DNA from: Promicromonospora citrea
GTDB taxonomy: Bacteria; Actinomycetota; Actinomycetes; Actinomycetales; Cellulomonadaceae
Assembly (NCBI RefSeq): GCF_013004695.1
Contig: NZ_JABEMG010000021.1
Location: forward strand, 1 to 47,819
Direction of reading: 5' to 3'
DNA: 47,819 bases
Below, in pieces: positions 7,979 to 15,037 of the stretch. The notes under the pieces were generated by a model. The model made no database searches. It had not been told where the DNA came from and was given only the letters and a program-made list of their open reading frames with translations. Within the stretch, counting starts at the first letter, position 1. Every line of letters begins with the position of its first letter. Position numbers and translations under genes: made by a program.

Positions 7979-9403
7979 TCAGATGCCCAGGGACAGATCG
8001 GCGATACGGACCGGGGCGCCGGTCTCCAGCGAGCGGTTGCCCGCGTAGCCCACCGACGACGCGCGGACGCCGTCGACGTAGCCGGCCGCGCGGGCCAGCG
8101 GGTCGCGCTCGGCGGACGGCGCGAAGACGTCGGCCAGCAGGAGGGCGTCGCCGCCTCCGTGACCGCCGCCGCCGCGCACGATCGGCCGCTCCTCGGCGCG
8201 CTCCCAGTGCCGCTGGACGACGAGCCGCTCGCCCGTCGGCCGCACGGGATCGTGCTCGAACACCTCCGTGAGACTGGGGTCGAGGATCGCGACGCCGTCC
8301 TCGCCGAACTCGACCGAGCCACGCTCGACGACCTCGAGCTCCGCCCGTCCACGCGTCCCGTTGACCACCACGCGGTACCCCTCCCACGGCGAGTGCGCCG
8401 TGAGCGAGTACGTCATGAGGGCGCCGCCCGCGTACTCGACCACGAGCCCGAGCGTGTCCTCCGTGGTGATGCCCGGGTCGAACACGGACCGGTTCCGCAC
8501 GTAGCCGTCCACGGCCTGGGCCTCGGAACCGTACAGCGTGGACAGCCACTCGTTCTTCTCGACCGACAGCGACCACGGGTCGATGCCGCGCTCGGTCAGC
8601 GCGCGTTCGGCGTCGGTGGGCTCGTAGCCGGTCTCGTGCGCGCCGTCGTCGCCGTAGAAGCGCCGCCCGCCCGACGCGAAGACCCGCTCCGGCACGCCGT
8701 CGATCCACCAGTTGACGAGGTCGAAGTGGTGGCTCGACTTGTGCACGAGCAAGCCGCCGTTGTTGACCTTCTCGCGGTGCCAGCGGCGGAAGTAGTCGGC
8801 GCCGTGCACGGTGTCGAGGGCCCAGTCGAAGTGGACCGACAGCACGCGGCCGATCTCACCGCTCGCGACGACCTCGCGCAGCGCGCTGTTGCGCGGCGAG
8901 TAGCGGTAGTTGAACGTCGTGACGAGGTCACGGCCGGTCTCGGCGACGGCGTCGACGATCTGCCGGGCCTGCTCCGGGTGCGCCGCGATCGGCTTCTCGA
9001 CGACGACGTCGGCGCCCGCGCGCAGGGCACGGGTGACCAGGTCGGCGTGCGTCCGGTCGACGGACGTGACAATCACCCGGTCGACCGCCTGCTCGTCGAG
9101 CGCCTTCTCGAGGTCGTCAGGGTGGTAGACGGGCCGGGTCCCGCCGAGCACCGCGGCGACACGGGCCTCGTAGGCGGCCGCACGCACGGGGTTGGGCTCG
9201 ACCCAGGCGACGATCTCGCCGTCGGGCGCGTGTGTCCCGATCAGCGCGTCGACGTACATCGAGGCGCGGTGCCCGGTGCCGACGACGGCGTACCGGCGAC
9301 GCTGCTCGGGGAGCGGGCCCGATGGCGGCACGGGTGCCGAGGTGGGACCGGTGATCGGCTCGGTGGTGGGGCCGGGGGTCGGCGCGGGGGTCGGCTCGGG
9401 CAT
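7979..9403 (-). CDS. Gfo/Idh/MocA-family oxidoreductase
   Basis: A 474-residue NAD(P)-dependent oxidoreductase. A low-complexity Pro/Thr-rich leader (about 35 residues, PEPTPAPTPGPTTEP) precedes the Rossmann fold (RYAVVGTGHRASMYVDALIG). The EKPIAAHPEQ motif carries the family lysine, and the C-terminal domain contains a W-W-D stretch and HHFDLVNWWIDG. Total length suits the longer secondary-metabolism or sugar subgroup. The chosen ATG at 9403 follows GGAG at a slightly long distance (10 nt). The frame could be extended to 9472, but that would translate the promoter and operator. It is monocistronic, with its own promoter upstream, and converges on the AEC gene. Confidence 0.86.
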   Translation of the reverse strand: MPEPTPAPTPGPTTEPITGPTSAPVPPSGPLPEQRRRYAVVGTGHRASMYVDALIGTHAPDGEIVAWVEPNPVRAAAYEARVAAVLGGTRPVYHPDDLEKALDEQAVDRVIVTSVDRTHADLVTRALRAGADVVVEKPIAAHPEQARQIVDAVAETGRDLVTTFNYRYSPRNSALREVVASGEIGRVLSVHFDWALDTVHGADYFRRWHREKVNNGGLLVHKSSHHFDLVNWWIDGVPERVFASGGRRFYGDDGAHETGYEPTDAERALTERGIDPWSLSVEKNEWLSTLYGSEAQAVDGYVRNRSVFDPGITTEDTLGLVVEYAGGALMTYSLTAHSPWEGYRVVVNGTRGRAELEVVERGSVEFGEDGVAILDPSLTEVFEHDPVRPTGERLVVQRHWERAEERPIVRGGGGHGGGDALLLADVFAPSAERDPLARAAGYVDGVRASSVGYAGNRSLETGAPVRIADLSLGI

Positions 9404-9442
9404 CGGTGGTGAGCTCCTTCGGTCGTCGTCGACGTCGCCGCA

Positions 9443-9471
9443 ACGATACGACGCCCGGAAAGCGCTGTCCA
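9443..9471 (-). promoter_or_regulatory. Promoter with overlapping LacI-type operator
   Basis: On the minus strand TGGACA (9471-9466) and TATCGT (9448-9443) are separated by 17 bp and precede the oxidoreductase gene. The palindrome GGAAAGCGCTGTCC at 9457-9470, with 6 of 7 paired positions around a central GC, overlaps the -35 element and spacer. This is the arrangement of a LacI-family repressor site. It resembles the 22508-22523 site (GGGAAAGCGCATTCCC) more than the AACCGGT sites at 3518-3604, so a different LacI regulator, possibly that at 21395, may control this gene. Confidence 0.65.
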
Positions 9472-9502
9472 TGAGCCGGCACGCCGGAGTCGCCAGCCGG
9501 AC

Positions 9503-9582
9503 GACTACCTCGTCACGTGACTACCTGGCCACGTGACTACCTCGCCACATGACTACCTCGCCACATGACTACCTCGGCGAGA
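9503..9582. repeat. 16-bp repeat array 3 (five tandem units)
   Basis: Five contiguous 16-bp units start at 9503, 9519, 9535, 9551 and 9567: GACTACCTCGTCACGT, GACTACCTGGCCACGT, GACTACCTCGCCACAT twice, and GACTACCTCGGCGAGA. The array lies 11 bp beyond the stop of the fabH-type gene (minus strand) and upstream of the oxidoreductase promoter at 9471. All units share one orientation, matching the single gene that ends here. The exact tandem duplication of the third and fourth units shows recent expansion or contraction by slippage or recombination. Confidence 0.88.
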
Positions 9583-9593
9583 GGGCGGGCGGG

Positions 9594-10634
9594 TCAGCGT
9601 TCCGGGGTCAGGGCCACCTGGCCCGCCCAGGCGAAGCCGCCGCCGAAGCCGAAGAGCAGCGCGGGCACGCCCGCGGGGATCTTGCCCGCGTGCCACCACT
9701 TGGACAGCCCCAGCGGGATCGATGCGGCGGACGTGTTGCCCGACTCCGTGATGTCTGTGACCACGACCTTGCCCTCGAGACCGAGCGCCTTGGCGAGCGG
9801 CTCGATGATCCGCAGGTTGGCCTGGTGGGCGACGAGCACCTCGATGTCGTCGAGGCTCAGGCCCGAGCGGTCCACGATGTCCCGCGCGCGGTCGGCGGCC
9901 CGGGTGATCGCCCACTTGAACACGGCACGGCCGTCCTGCTGGAACTTCACCTCCGGCACCTCGATCCGCACGGCGGGCGTCAGCTCCGGCTCGGTGCCCC
10001 ACGTGACCGGTCCGACGCCCGGGGTGTCGGCGGCCTGGAGCACCGCGGCGCCCGCGCCGTCGGCGGTCAGGATGCACGTCGAGCGGTCCGTCCAGTCGGT
10101 GTACGCCGTGAGCTTCTCGGCGCCGATCACCACGGCCGTGCGCGCGGAGCCGGCGCGGATCGCCTGGTCGGCCAGGCCGACGGCGTGCGCGAACCCCGAG
10201 CACGCGGTGTTGACGTCCAGCGCGGCGGGCCCGACGAGCCCCCGCAGGTCCGGCGCCTCCTCGCCCTCGGGCGTGGAGGCGCCGGGCTGCACGCCCGTGC
10301 GCAGCGCGTACGCGACCCGGCCCGCCGTGTTCGGCGACCGGTCCTCCGCCGTGGTGGTCGCGACGACCACGAGGTCGACCGTGTCGGCCGCCACGCCGGC
10401 GTCCGCGAGCGCGTGCTCGGCCGCCGCGGTGGCCATGTCGGCGACCGTGACGTCGTCGGCGGCCACGTGCCGCGTGACGATGCCGGTGCGGGACCGGATC
10501 CACTCGTCGTTGGTCTCGACCAGCCGGGCGATGTCCTCGTTGGTGAGGGTCTTCGCCGGCTGGTGGTGTCCCAGGCCGACGATGCGGGAGCCGGCGGCAC
10601 CGGCGGGGTGGGTCAGTACGGGCGACGTAACCAT
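9594..10634 (-). CDS. fabH: 3-oxoacyl-ACP synthase III (FabH-type)
   Basis: A 346-residue thiolase-fold condensing enzyme that would join an acyl-CoA to malonyl-ACP. The catalytic triad is complete: Cys145 (VNTACSGFAHAVG), His270 (VAHQAN) and Asn300 (ESGNTSAASIP). The C-terminal glycine-rich loop (FGFGGGFAWAG) is present. Compared with E. coli FabH there is an insertion of roughly 20 residues just before the active-site cysteine (about 112-136, charged and Pro/Glu-rich). No acpP, fabD or fabF is adjacent, so this is a stand-alone copy, either housekeeping or dedicated. The ATG at 10634 lies four bases after the upstream SprT-like stop with no strong ribosome-binding site of its own, implying translational coupling. 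Confidence 0.9.
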   Translation of the reverse strand: MVTSPVLTHPAGAAGSRIVGLGHHQPAKTLTNEDIARLVETNDEWIRSRTGIVTRHVAADDVTVADMATAAAEHALADAGVAADTVDLVVVATTTAEDRSPNTAGRVAYALRTGVQPGASTPEGEEAPDLRGLVGPAALDVNTACSGFAHAVGLADQAIRAGSARTAVVIGAEKLTAYTDWTDRSTCILTADGAGAAVLQAADTPGVGPVTWGTEPELTPAVRIEVPEVKFQQDGRAVFKWAITRAADRARDIVDRSGLSLDDIEVLVAHQANLRIIEPLAKALGLEGKVVVTDITESGNTSAASIPLGLSKWWHAGKIPAGVPALLFGFGGGFAWAGQVALTPER

Positions 10635-10638
10635 GAGG

Positions 10639-11253
10639 TCAACGTAGCGCTCCCAGGTCGAAGGGTTCGACGGTGAGACCAGGAACACGTTCGCGCGCGG
10701 CCCGCGCGATCCGCTCCTCGGCACCTGGACCGGTGCGCGGGACGGCACCGACCTCGCGGGCCGCGCCGCGCAGCTGCGCGTCGTACCGCTCCCCCATCGC
10801 GGCGTTGCGGCCCTTGTAGGTCCACGCGACGAGGTGCGCGAGCGCGAACCGCGGCGCGCAGCGGCGGCAGGACATGAGGCCGGAGGGCCGGCGGAACCGC
10901 GTCGTGCGGTGCCCCGCGGGGCAGGCGCCGACCCACGGCCCGTCGATGGTCGGCGCCGACGGGTCGACGCACCGCCGCCCCGAGCTGCCGATGCGGACCG
11001 CCACCTCGCGCCACACCGGTCCGTGCTTGGCGGCCGGCCCCGCGAGCGCGTGCGCGACCTCGTGCAGGATCGTCTCCCGCACCTCCTGCTCGTCGTGGAT
11101 GCGGGTCAGCGGCGCCGACAGGCTGATCTGCTGCGCGCGGTAATTGCACATCCCGGCGCGCCGCACGGCGTCGTCGAACTCGAAGGTCCAGGCCTTCAGG
11201 CCGTGCTGGTCCATGAGCTCGCGCGCCAGGCGCGAGGCGGCGACAAGGTTCAT
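10639..11253 (-). CDS. SprT-like zinc metalloprotein
   Basis: A 204-residue protein with the zinc-protease motif HEVAHAL at residues 64-70, preceded by TIL and followed by a third histidine (KHGPVW, His77). It then carries a C-terminal zinc-ribbon-like part (GACPAGH near 109-115, SCRRC at 128-132). This is the SprT/SPRTN-like fold, and eukaryotic relatives cleave DNA-protein crosslinks. Bacterial SprT proteins are poorly characterised. The ATG at 11253 is preceded by GGGGG; the open frame continues 28 codons upstream without a good start. It is the first gene of a two-gene unit with the FabH-type gene. Confidence 0.85.
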   Translation of the reverse strand: MNLVAASRLARELMDQHGLKAWTFEFDDAVRRAGMCNYRAQQISLSAPLTRIHDEQEVRETILHEVAHALAGPAAKHGPVWREVAVRIGSSGRRCVDPSAPTIDGPWVGACPAGHRTTRFRRPSGLMSCRRCAPRFALAHLVAWTYKGRNAAMGERYDAQLRGAAREVGAVPRTGPGAEERIARAARERVPGLTVEPFDLGALR

Positions 11254-11352
11254 GCGTCCCCCTGCTGTGTCGTGACTGTCCGGTGCGAACGCGTCGAACC
11301 TACGGACCGTCACCGACACCGCCGGGGAGTTTTCCACAGGTCCGGCCGACGC

Positions 11353-13632
11353 TCAGCCCTCCGCCGGCGGGATCGGGAAGTTCGTCCGGAACACGTTCGA
11401 CGGATCGTACGTGGCCTTCACGGCCCGCAGCCGCGAGAGCGTCGGCTCGGGGAACGCCTCGAGCAGCCGTTCGGGCCGGTCGTCGGTGTCGAACGAGAGG
11501 TAGGAGCCGTCCATCACGGGGCCGATCTCGGCGTCCCACACCTCGTTGAGCCGCCCCTGGTCCGCCCCGAGCGCGGACAGCGCGAAGCTCTGGTGCCGGT
11601 GCGCGTAGGCCGTGGCGTCGGGCGCGACGTCGTGCGCGGCGCCGCCCGTGGCCCGGATCCCCGTGAAGTACGACTCGCCCGAGGCGAGCAGCCGCTCGAC
11701 CGCGCGGCTCGTGCCCTGGTCGAGGTGCGTGAGCAGGCCGGACCGGGCCGACGGGTCGCCACCGCCCGAGTGGTGCGCCTCCTCACGACGTACCACGGCC
11801 GAGTAGGGCACGAGCTGGGCCTGGTGACCGAGCAGCGGACCCGCGTCGGCGAGCCGCTCGAGCTGCGTGATCGCGTCGTCCGGGTCGGCGTCGCCGCCCT
11901 CGGCGGCGATCATCGTGAGCAGCTGCGCCACGGGCGGCTGCCCGCCGCGCCCCCGGCCCAGGATCATGAACGACGTGAGACCACGCGGCGCCGCCTCGAC
12001 CGCCGAGCCCCAGGACTCCAGCAGCCCCGCCGTGTCGGTCGCGTCGAGGGTCATCTGCGAGAAGACGACGTCGCCCACGGCGCCCGCCTCGATCTCGAGC
12101 CAGGTGACGACGCCCATGTTCCCGCCCGCGCCCCGCAGCGCCCAGAACAGGTCGGGGTGCTCGTCACGCGAGGCGTGGAGCACCCGCCCGTCGGCCGTGA
12201 CCATCTCCGCTGCGACCACGCGGTCGATGGTCAGGCCCTGGAGGCGGCCGAGGAACCCGATGCCGCCCGTCGTGCCGAGCCCGCCCACGCCCACGCCGCC
12301 GTGGTCGCCCGAGGTGATCGCCCAGCCGCGCGGTGCGAGCGCCGCCGCCACCTCGCCCCACGTGGCGCCCGCGCCGATGCGCACGCGGCGCGTGGCCTCG
12401 TCGACCACCTCGACGGAGCGCAGCCCGCGCAGGCTGAGCACCACGCCGCCGTCGTTGGTCGAACGGCCCGAGATACCGTGCCCGGCGGAGCGGACGGCGA
12501 GCTCGACGTCCTGCTGCTGCGCCCAGGCGAGGCCGGAGACGACCTCGTCGACGCCGCGCGGGCGCAGCACGAGGCCCGGCGCACCCGACCGCAGGTAGGT
12601 GTGCCGCACGGCGCCGTACCCACTGTCGCCCGGTTCGACGGCGCCCGCGGCCAGCTCGGGCGGCAACGAGCCGTAGTCGATGCCGGGGCGTCGTGCCGCG
12701 AGCGCGGCGGTGCCCCTCCGGGCCGCGGCGGGCACGGTGCCGGCGGACCGCCGCTCGGCGCCGACCGCCTCGCGCACCGCGGGCGCGACCTCGAGCGCGA
12801 ACGCCCGCATCTGGTCGGGGTCGTCGCTCGTGGCGACGAACCCGCTGACGCCGTCCTCGAGCGCCAGGCGGGTCAGCTCCTCGACCCACTGGCTCACGGG
12901 GCCCTGCATCGGGCCCGACGACCGGTCGGTGATGGCACCGCCGAGGTTGAGCAGGCGGCGCACCGCGCTCGGCGAGCGCCCGGCCTCCGCCGCCGCCTCG
13001 TCGATGATCGCGTTGCCGCGCGCGAGCCCGCCGTCGAGGTAGGACAGCGAGGGCAGCCAGCCGTCGGCCTTCGCCCCGGTGATCCGCAGCATGCGCGGCT
13101 TGTAGGCGCCGAGCCAGATCGGCATGTCGTGCGCGGGTGCCGGGCCGCGCTTGGCGCCGTCGACCTGGTGGAACTGCCCGTGCACCCGCAGCGGGGTGCG
13201 GTCGGCGGTGTCCCAGACGCCGCGGATGATCTCGAGGGCCTCCTCGAGGGCCGTGACGCTCTCGGCCGCGGTGCGGCGCTGGGCGCCCATGGCGACGGCC
13301 GCCTCGTTGAACCCGCCGGACCCGAGCCCGAGCTCGAACCGGCCGCCGCTGAGCAGGTCCAGGGACGCCGCGGAGCGTGCCACGTGCGCGGGCATGCGGA
13401 CGCCCATGTTGAGCACGTTGGCCGACAGGTGGATGCGCTCGGTCTGCGCGGCCACCCAGGTCATGAGGGTCCACGTGTCCAGGAACGCCGGTTGGTACGG
13501 GTGGTCCTGGAACGTCACCAGGTCGAGGCCGAGCTCCTCGGAGAGCCGGGCCAGGGCGACCGTGCGCTGCGGGTCGCCGGCCGCCGGGGTGATGAAGGTG
13601 CCGAAGAGCAGGTCGTGCCCGTAGTCGGTCAT
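11353..13632 (-). CDS. Luciferase-like flavin monooxygenase fused to a berberine-bridge-type FAD oxidase
   Basis: A 759-residue fusion. Residues 1 to about 290 are an LLM-class TIM-barrel oxidoreductase (LLSGGRFELGLGSGGFNEAA at 94-113, WLGAYKPRMLRITGAKADGWLP at 173-194), a family using FMN or F420. After a basic, Ala-rich linker, residues about 335-759 are a PCMH-type FAD domain: RSAGHGISGRS with His385 as likely covalent flavin anchor, the pyrophosphate loop GVGGLGTTGGIGF, and the BBE C-terminus VKATYDPSNVFRTNFPIPP. The second flavin-linking Cys of bicovalent members is absent (SGDHGGVGVGG). ATG 13632 is used; upstream open frame covers the promoter. It is probably repressed by the divergent MarR protein. 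Confidence 0.88.
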   Translation of the reverse strand: MTDYGHDLLFGTFITPAAGDPQRTVALARLSEELGLDLVTFQDHPYQPAFLDTWTLMTWVAAQTERIHLSANVLNMGVRMPAHVARSAASLDLLSGGRFELGLGSGGFNEAAVAMGAQRRTAAESVTALEEALEIIRGVWDTADRTPLRVHGQFHQVDGAKRGPAPAHDMPIWLGAYKPRMLRITGAKADGWLPSLSYLDGGLARGNAIIDEAAAEAGRSPSAVRRLLNLGGAITDRSSGPMQGPVSQWVEELTRLALEDGVSGFVATSDDPDQMRAFALEVAPAVREAVGAERRSAGTVPAAARRGTAALAARRPGIDYGSLPPELAAGAVEPGDSGYGAVRHTYLRSGAPGLVLRPRGVDEVVSGLAWAQQQDVELAVRSAGHGISGRSTNDGGVVLSLRGLRSVEVVDEATRRVRIGAGATWGEVAAALAPRGWAITSGDHGGVGVGGLGTTGGIGFLGRLQGLTIDRVVAAEMVTADGRVLHASRDEHPDLFWALRGAGGNMGVVTWLEIEAGAVGDVVFSQMTLDATDTAGLLESWGSAVEAAPRGLTSFMILGRGRGGQPPVAQLLTMIAAEGGDADPDDAITQLERLADAGPLLGHQAQLVPYSAVVRREEAHHSGGGDPSARSGLLTHLDQGTSRAVERLLASGESYFTGIRATGGAAHDVAPDATAYAHRHQSFALSALGADQGRLNEVWDAEIGPVMDGSYLSFDTDDRPERLLEAFPEPTLSRLRAVKATYDPSNVFRTNFPIPPAEG

Positions 13633-13671
13633 GCGCCAGCCGTCCTCGCGTCGTGGGCTGCCTCGCGGCAG

Positions 13672-13696
13672 ATCGTCTGTCCAGCAGACGATATTA
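13672..13696. promoter_or_regulatory. MarR-type operator overlapping a minus-strand promoter
   Basis: A perfect inverted repeat, ATCGTCTG (13672-13679) and CAGACGAT (13685-13692) with a 5-bp spacer, lies between the LLM-BBE fusion gene and the divergent marR-type gene. It overlaps TAATAT, read on the minus strand at 13696-13691, which is a strong -10 element for the fusion gene. A dimeric MarR repressor bound here would block that promoter. The size and symmetry match MarR-family sites. The -35 element is not obvious. Confidence 0.72.
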
Positions 13697-13741
13697 CTCA
13701 CAACTCTTCTGCCATCCAGCACATTCCCGTAGGATGGGGCC

Positions 13742-14281
13742 ATGACGACGCCGCCCACCCCGTCGGGGACGGCCGAGCACTCGCGGTTCGGCTGGTCGCT
13801 CGCCACGCTGCTGCACGAGTGGAGCGAGCGGGTCGGCGCGGCGGCCGACGACCTGCCGCAGGGCACGCGCGGCTACCAGCTCCTCACCGCGGTGGTGCAC
13901 GGCGACCTGCCCAGCCAGGCCGCGCTCGCGAGCACGCTGCGCATCGACCGGACCGTGATGACGTACCTGCTCGACGCGTTCGAGGAGTGCGGGCTCGTCG
14001 AGCGCAGGCTCGACCCGGCCGACCGCCGTGCGCGCCGCGTCGTGGCCACCGAGCGCGGCCGCGAGGTGCTCGCCGCGACCGAGGCCCGGGTCGCCGCGGC
14101 GGAGGACGAGCTGCTGACCGGCCTCGAGCCCGCGCAGCGCGCCCAGCTGCGCACCCTGCTCGAGCAGGCCGCGCGCGGCACGGGCACGCAGGAGGACCCG
14201 TGCCGCACCGTCATCGAGGCGACCACCCGCGTGCAGGAGGACGGCGCGGGTCAGCGCCCGCCGAGCCCCGCCTCGCGGTAG
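13742..14281 (+). CDS. MarR-family transcriptional regulator
   Basis: A 179-residue winged-helix regulator with a helix-rich dimerisation domain. The recognition region is visible (LPSQAALASTLRIDRTVMTYLLDAFEECGLVERRLDPADRRARRVVATERG, residues about 57-107), ending in the wing motif DRRARR. It is divergent from the LLM-BBE fusion gene and most likely represses it in response to an aromatic or oxidative substrate. The sequence TAGGAT lies exactly six bases before the ATG and could serve either as AGGA ribosome-binding site or as the -10 of a leaderless transcript. The 3' end overlaps the convergent GntR-type gene by 31 bp. Confidence 0.9.
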   Translation: MTTPPTPSGTAEHSRFGWSLATLLHEWSERVGAAADDLPQGTRGYQLLTAVVHGDLPSQAALASTLRIDRTVMTYLLDAFEECGLVERRLDPADRRARRVVATERGREVLAATEARVAAAEDELLTGLEPAQRAQLRTLLEQAARGTGTQEDPCRTVIEATTRVQEDGAGQRPPSPASR

Positions 14282-14949
14282 AAGCCCTCGATGTGCTCGC
14301 GGGTCAGCCGGGCGGCCGTCTCGCCGTCGTGCCGCGCGACGGCGTCGACGATCCCCTCGTGCTCCGCGCAGAGGCGCGCCGCCGTCCGGGACCAGTCCGG
14401 CACAGCGCCCGCGCCCGCGGCCACGTAGGAGGCCACGGCCGAGCGCATGCCGCCGAGGATCGCCTCGACGAGCTGGTTGCCGCCCAGCCGTGCGAGGCCC
14501 AGGTGCAGGTCCTGGTCACGCTGCAGGAACTCGCCGACGCCGAGGCCCGGCCGGGCCATCGCCGCGAGGTGCCTGCGCAGCGGTCCCAGGGCGGCCTCGT
14601 CCGGGCGGGCGGACGCCGCGGCGCGCACGGCCCCCGTCTCGAGCAGCACGCGCGTGGCCACGACGTCGGCCACCGGGAGGGTGCCGGAGGCGACGTGCAG
14701 GCGCACCGCCGCCCCCAGACCGGCCGCGGGCCGGTCGATGACCGTCGCCCCGGCGGCGGGGCCCGAGCCGACCGCCGTGCGCACGATGCCCATGGCCTCG
14801 AGGATGCGGATCGCCTCGCGCACCGAGGGGCGGGAGACGCCGAGCTCCTCGGCCAGCGCGCGCTCCGGCGGCAGGCGGTCGCCGAGGGACCAGGTGCCCG
14901 CGGCGAGTCCCTGCTCGATGCGCTCCAGGACGCGCTCGTGGGTTCTCAC
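14251..14949 (-). CDS. lldR: GntR/FadR-subfamily regulator, probable lactate-operon repressor
   Basis: A 232-residue regulator with the GntR winged helix (RLPPERALAEELGVSRPSVREAIRILEAMGIV) at the N-terminus and an FCD-type all-helical effector domain after it (DLHLGLARLGGNQLVEAI; the metal-binding His pattern includes EHEGIVDAVARHD and REHIEGFY). It diverges from lutABC, and the shared region contains a TGGTCTG/CAGACCA operator typical of LldR-type proteins, so lactate-responsive repression is the likely role. GTG 14949 is chosen as start: TACGAT lies exactly six bases upstream, which suggests a leaderless mRNA. The symbol is given by context. Confidence 0.82.
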   Translation of the reverse strand: MRTHERVLERIEQGLAAGTWSLGDRLPPERALAEELGVSRPSVREAIRILEAMGIVRTAVGSGPAAGATVIDRPAAGLGAAVRLHVASGTLPVADVVATRVLLETGAVRAAASARPDEAALGPLRRHLAAMARPGLGVGEFLQRDQDLHLGLARLGGNQLVEAILGGMRSAVASYVAAGAGAVPDWSRTAARLCAEHEGIVDAVARHDGETAARLTREHIEGFYREAGLGGR

Positions 14950-14955
14950 CGCGCC

Positions 14956-15005
14956 ATCGTACGGGTGTGGTCTGTCCACAGTGGGGTACTGTGAGGTCAG
15001 ACCAC
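14956..15005. promoter_or_regulatory. Divergent lldR-lutA promoter region with nested palindromes
   Basis: Two inverted repeats are almost concentric: GTGGTCTG (14967-14974) with CAGACCAC (14998-15005), and inside it CACAGT (14977-14982) with ACTGTG (14988-14993). TACTGT at 14987-14992 is a candidate -10 for lutA. TACGAT on the minus strand (14961-14956) is a candidate -10 for the regulator gene, whose GTG start follows after six bases. The outer arms match the TGGTCnGACCA-like half-sites known for FadR-family lactate regulators. A repressor bound to both outer arms would cover both promoters. Confidence 0.75.
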
Positions 15006-15037
15006 TCAGCCCCCGAATGCCTCGGAGGAGAGACCTC

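Noticed and set aside
9404-9472. N-terminal extension of the oxidoreductase to ATG 9472
   Set aside because: It would translate the -35/-10 elements and the operator; GGAG precedes the ATG at 9403.
7883-9582. CRISPR array
   Set aside because: The 16-bp units are directly adjacent with no unique spacers, the sequence contains an inverted half, and no cas genes are near.
11353-14281. Secondary-metabolite or F420-dependent cluster
   Set aside because: Only one fusion enzyme and its regulator are present; no carrier proteins, synthases or tailoring set, and the fabH-type gene is in a separate unit.
10834-14994. Very long open frame on the plus strand opposite the SprT, fusion-enzyme and GntR genes
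   Set aside because: It is antisense to clearly recognisable proteins, has Arg/Val/Gly-rich composition without any domain, and arises from G/C-biased third positions in high-GC DNA.
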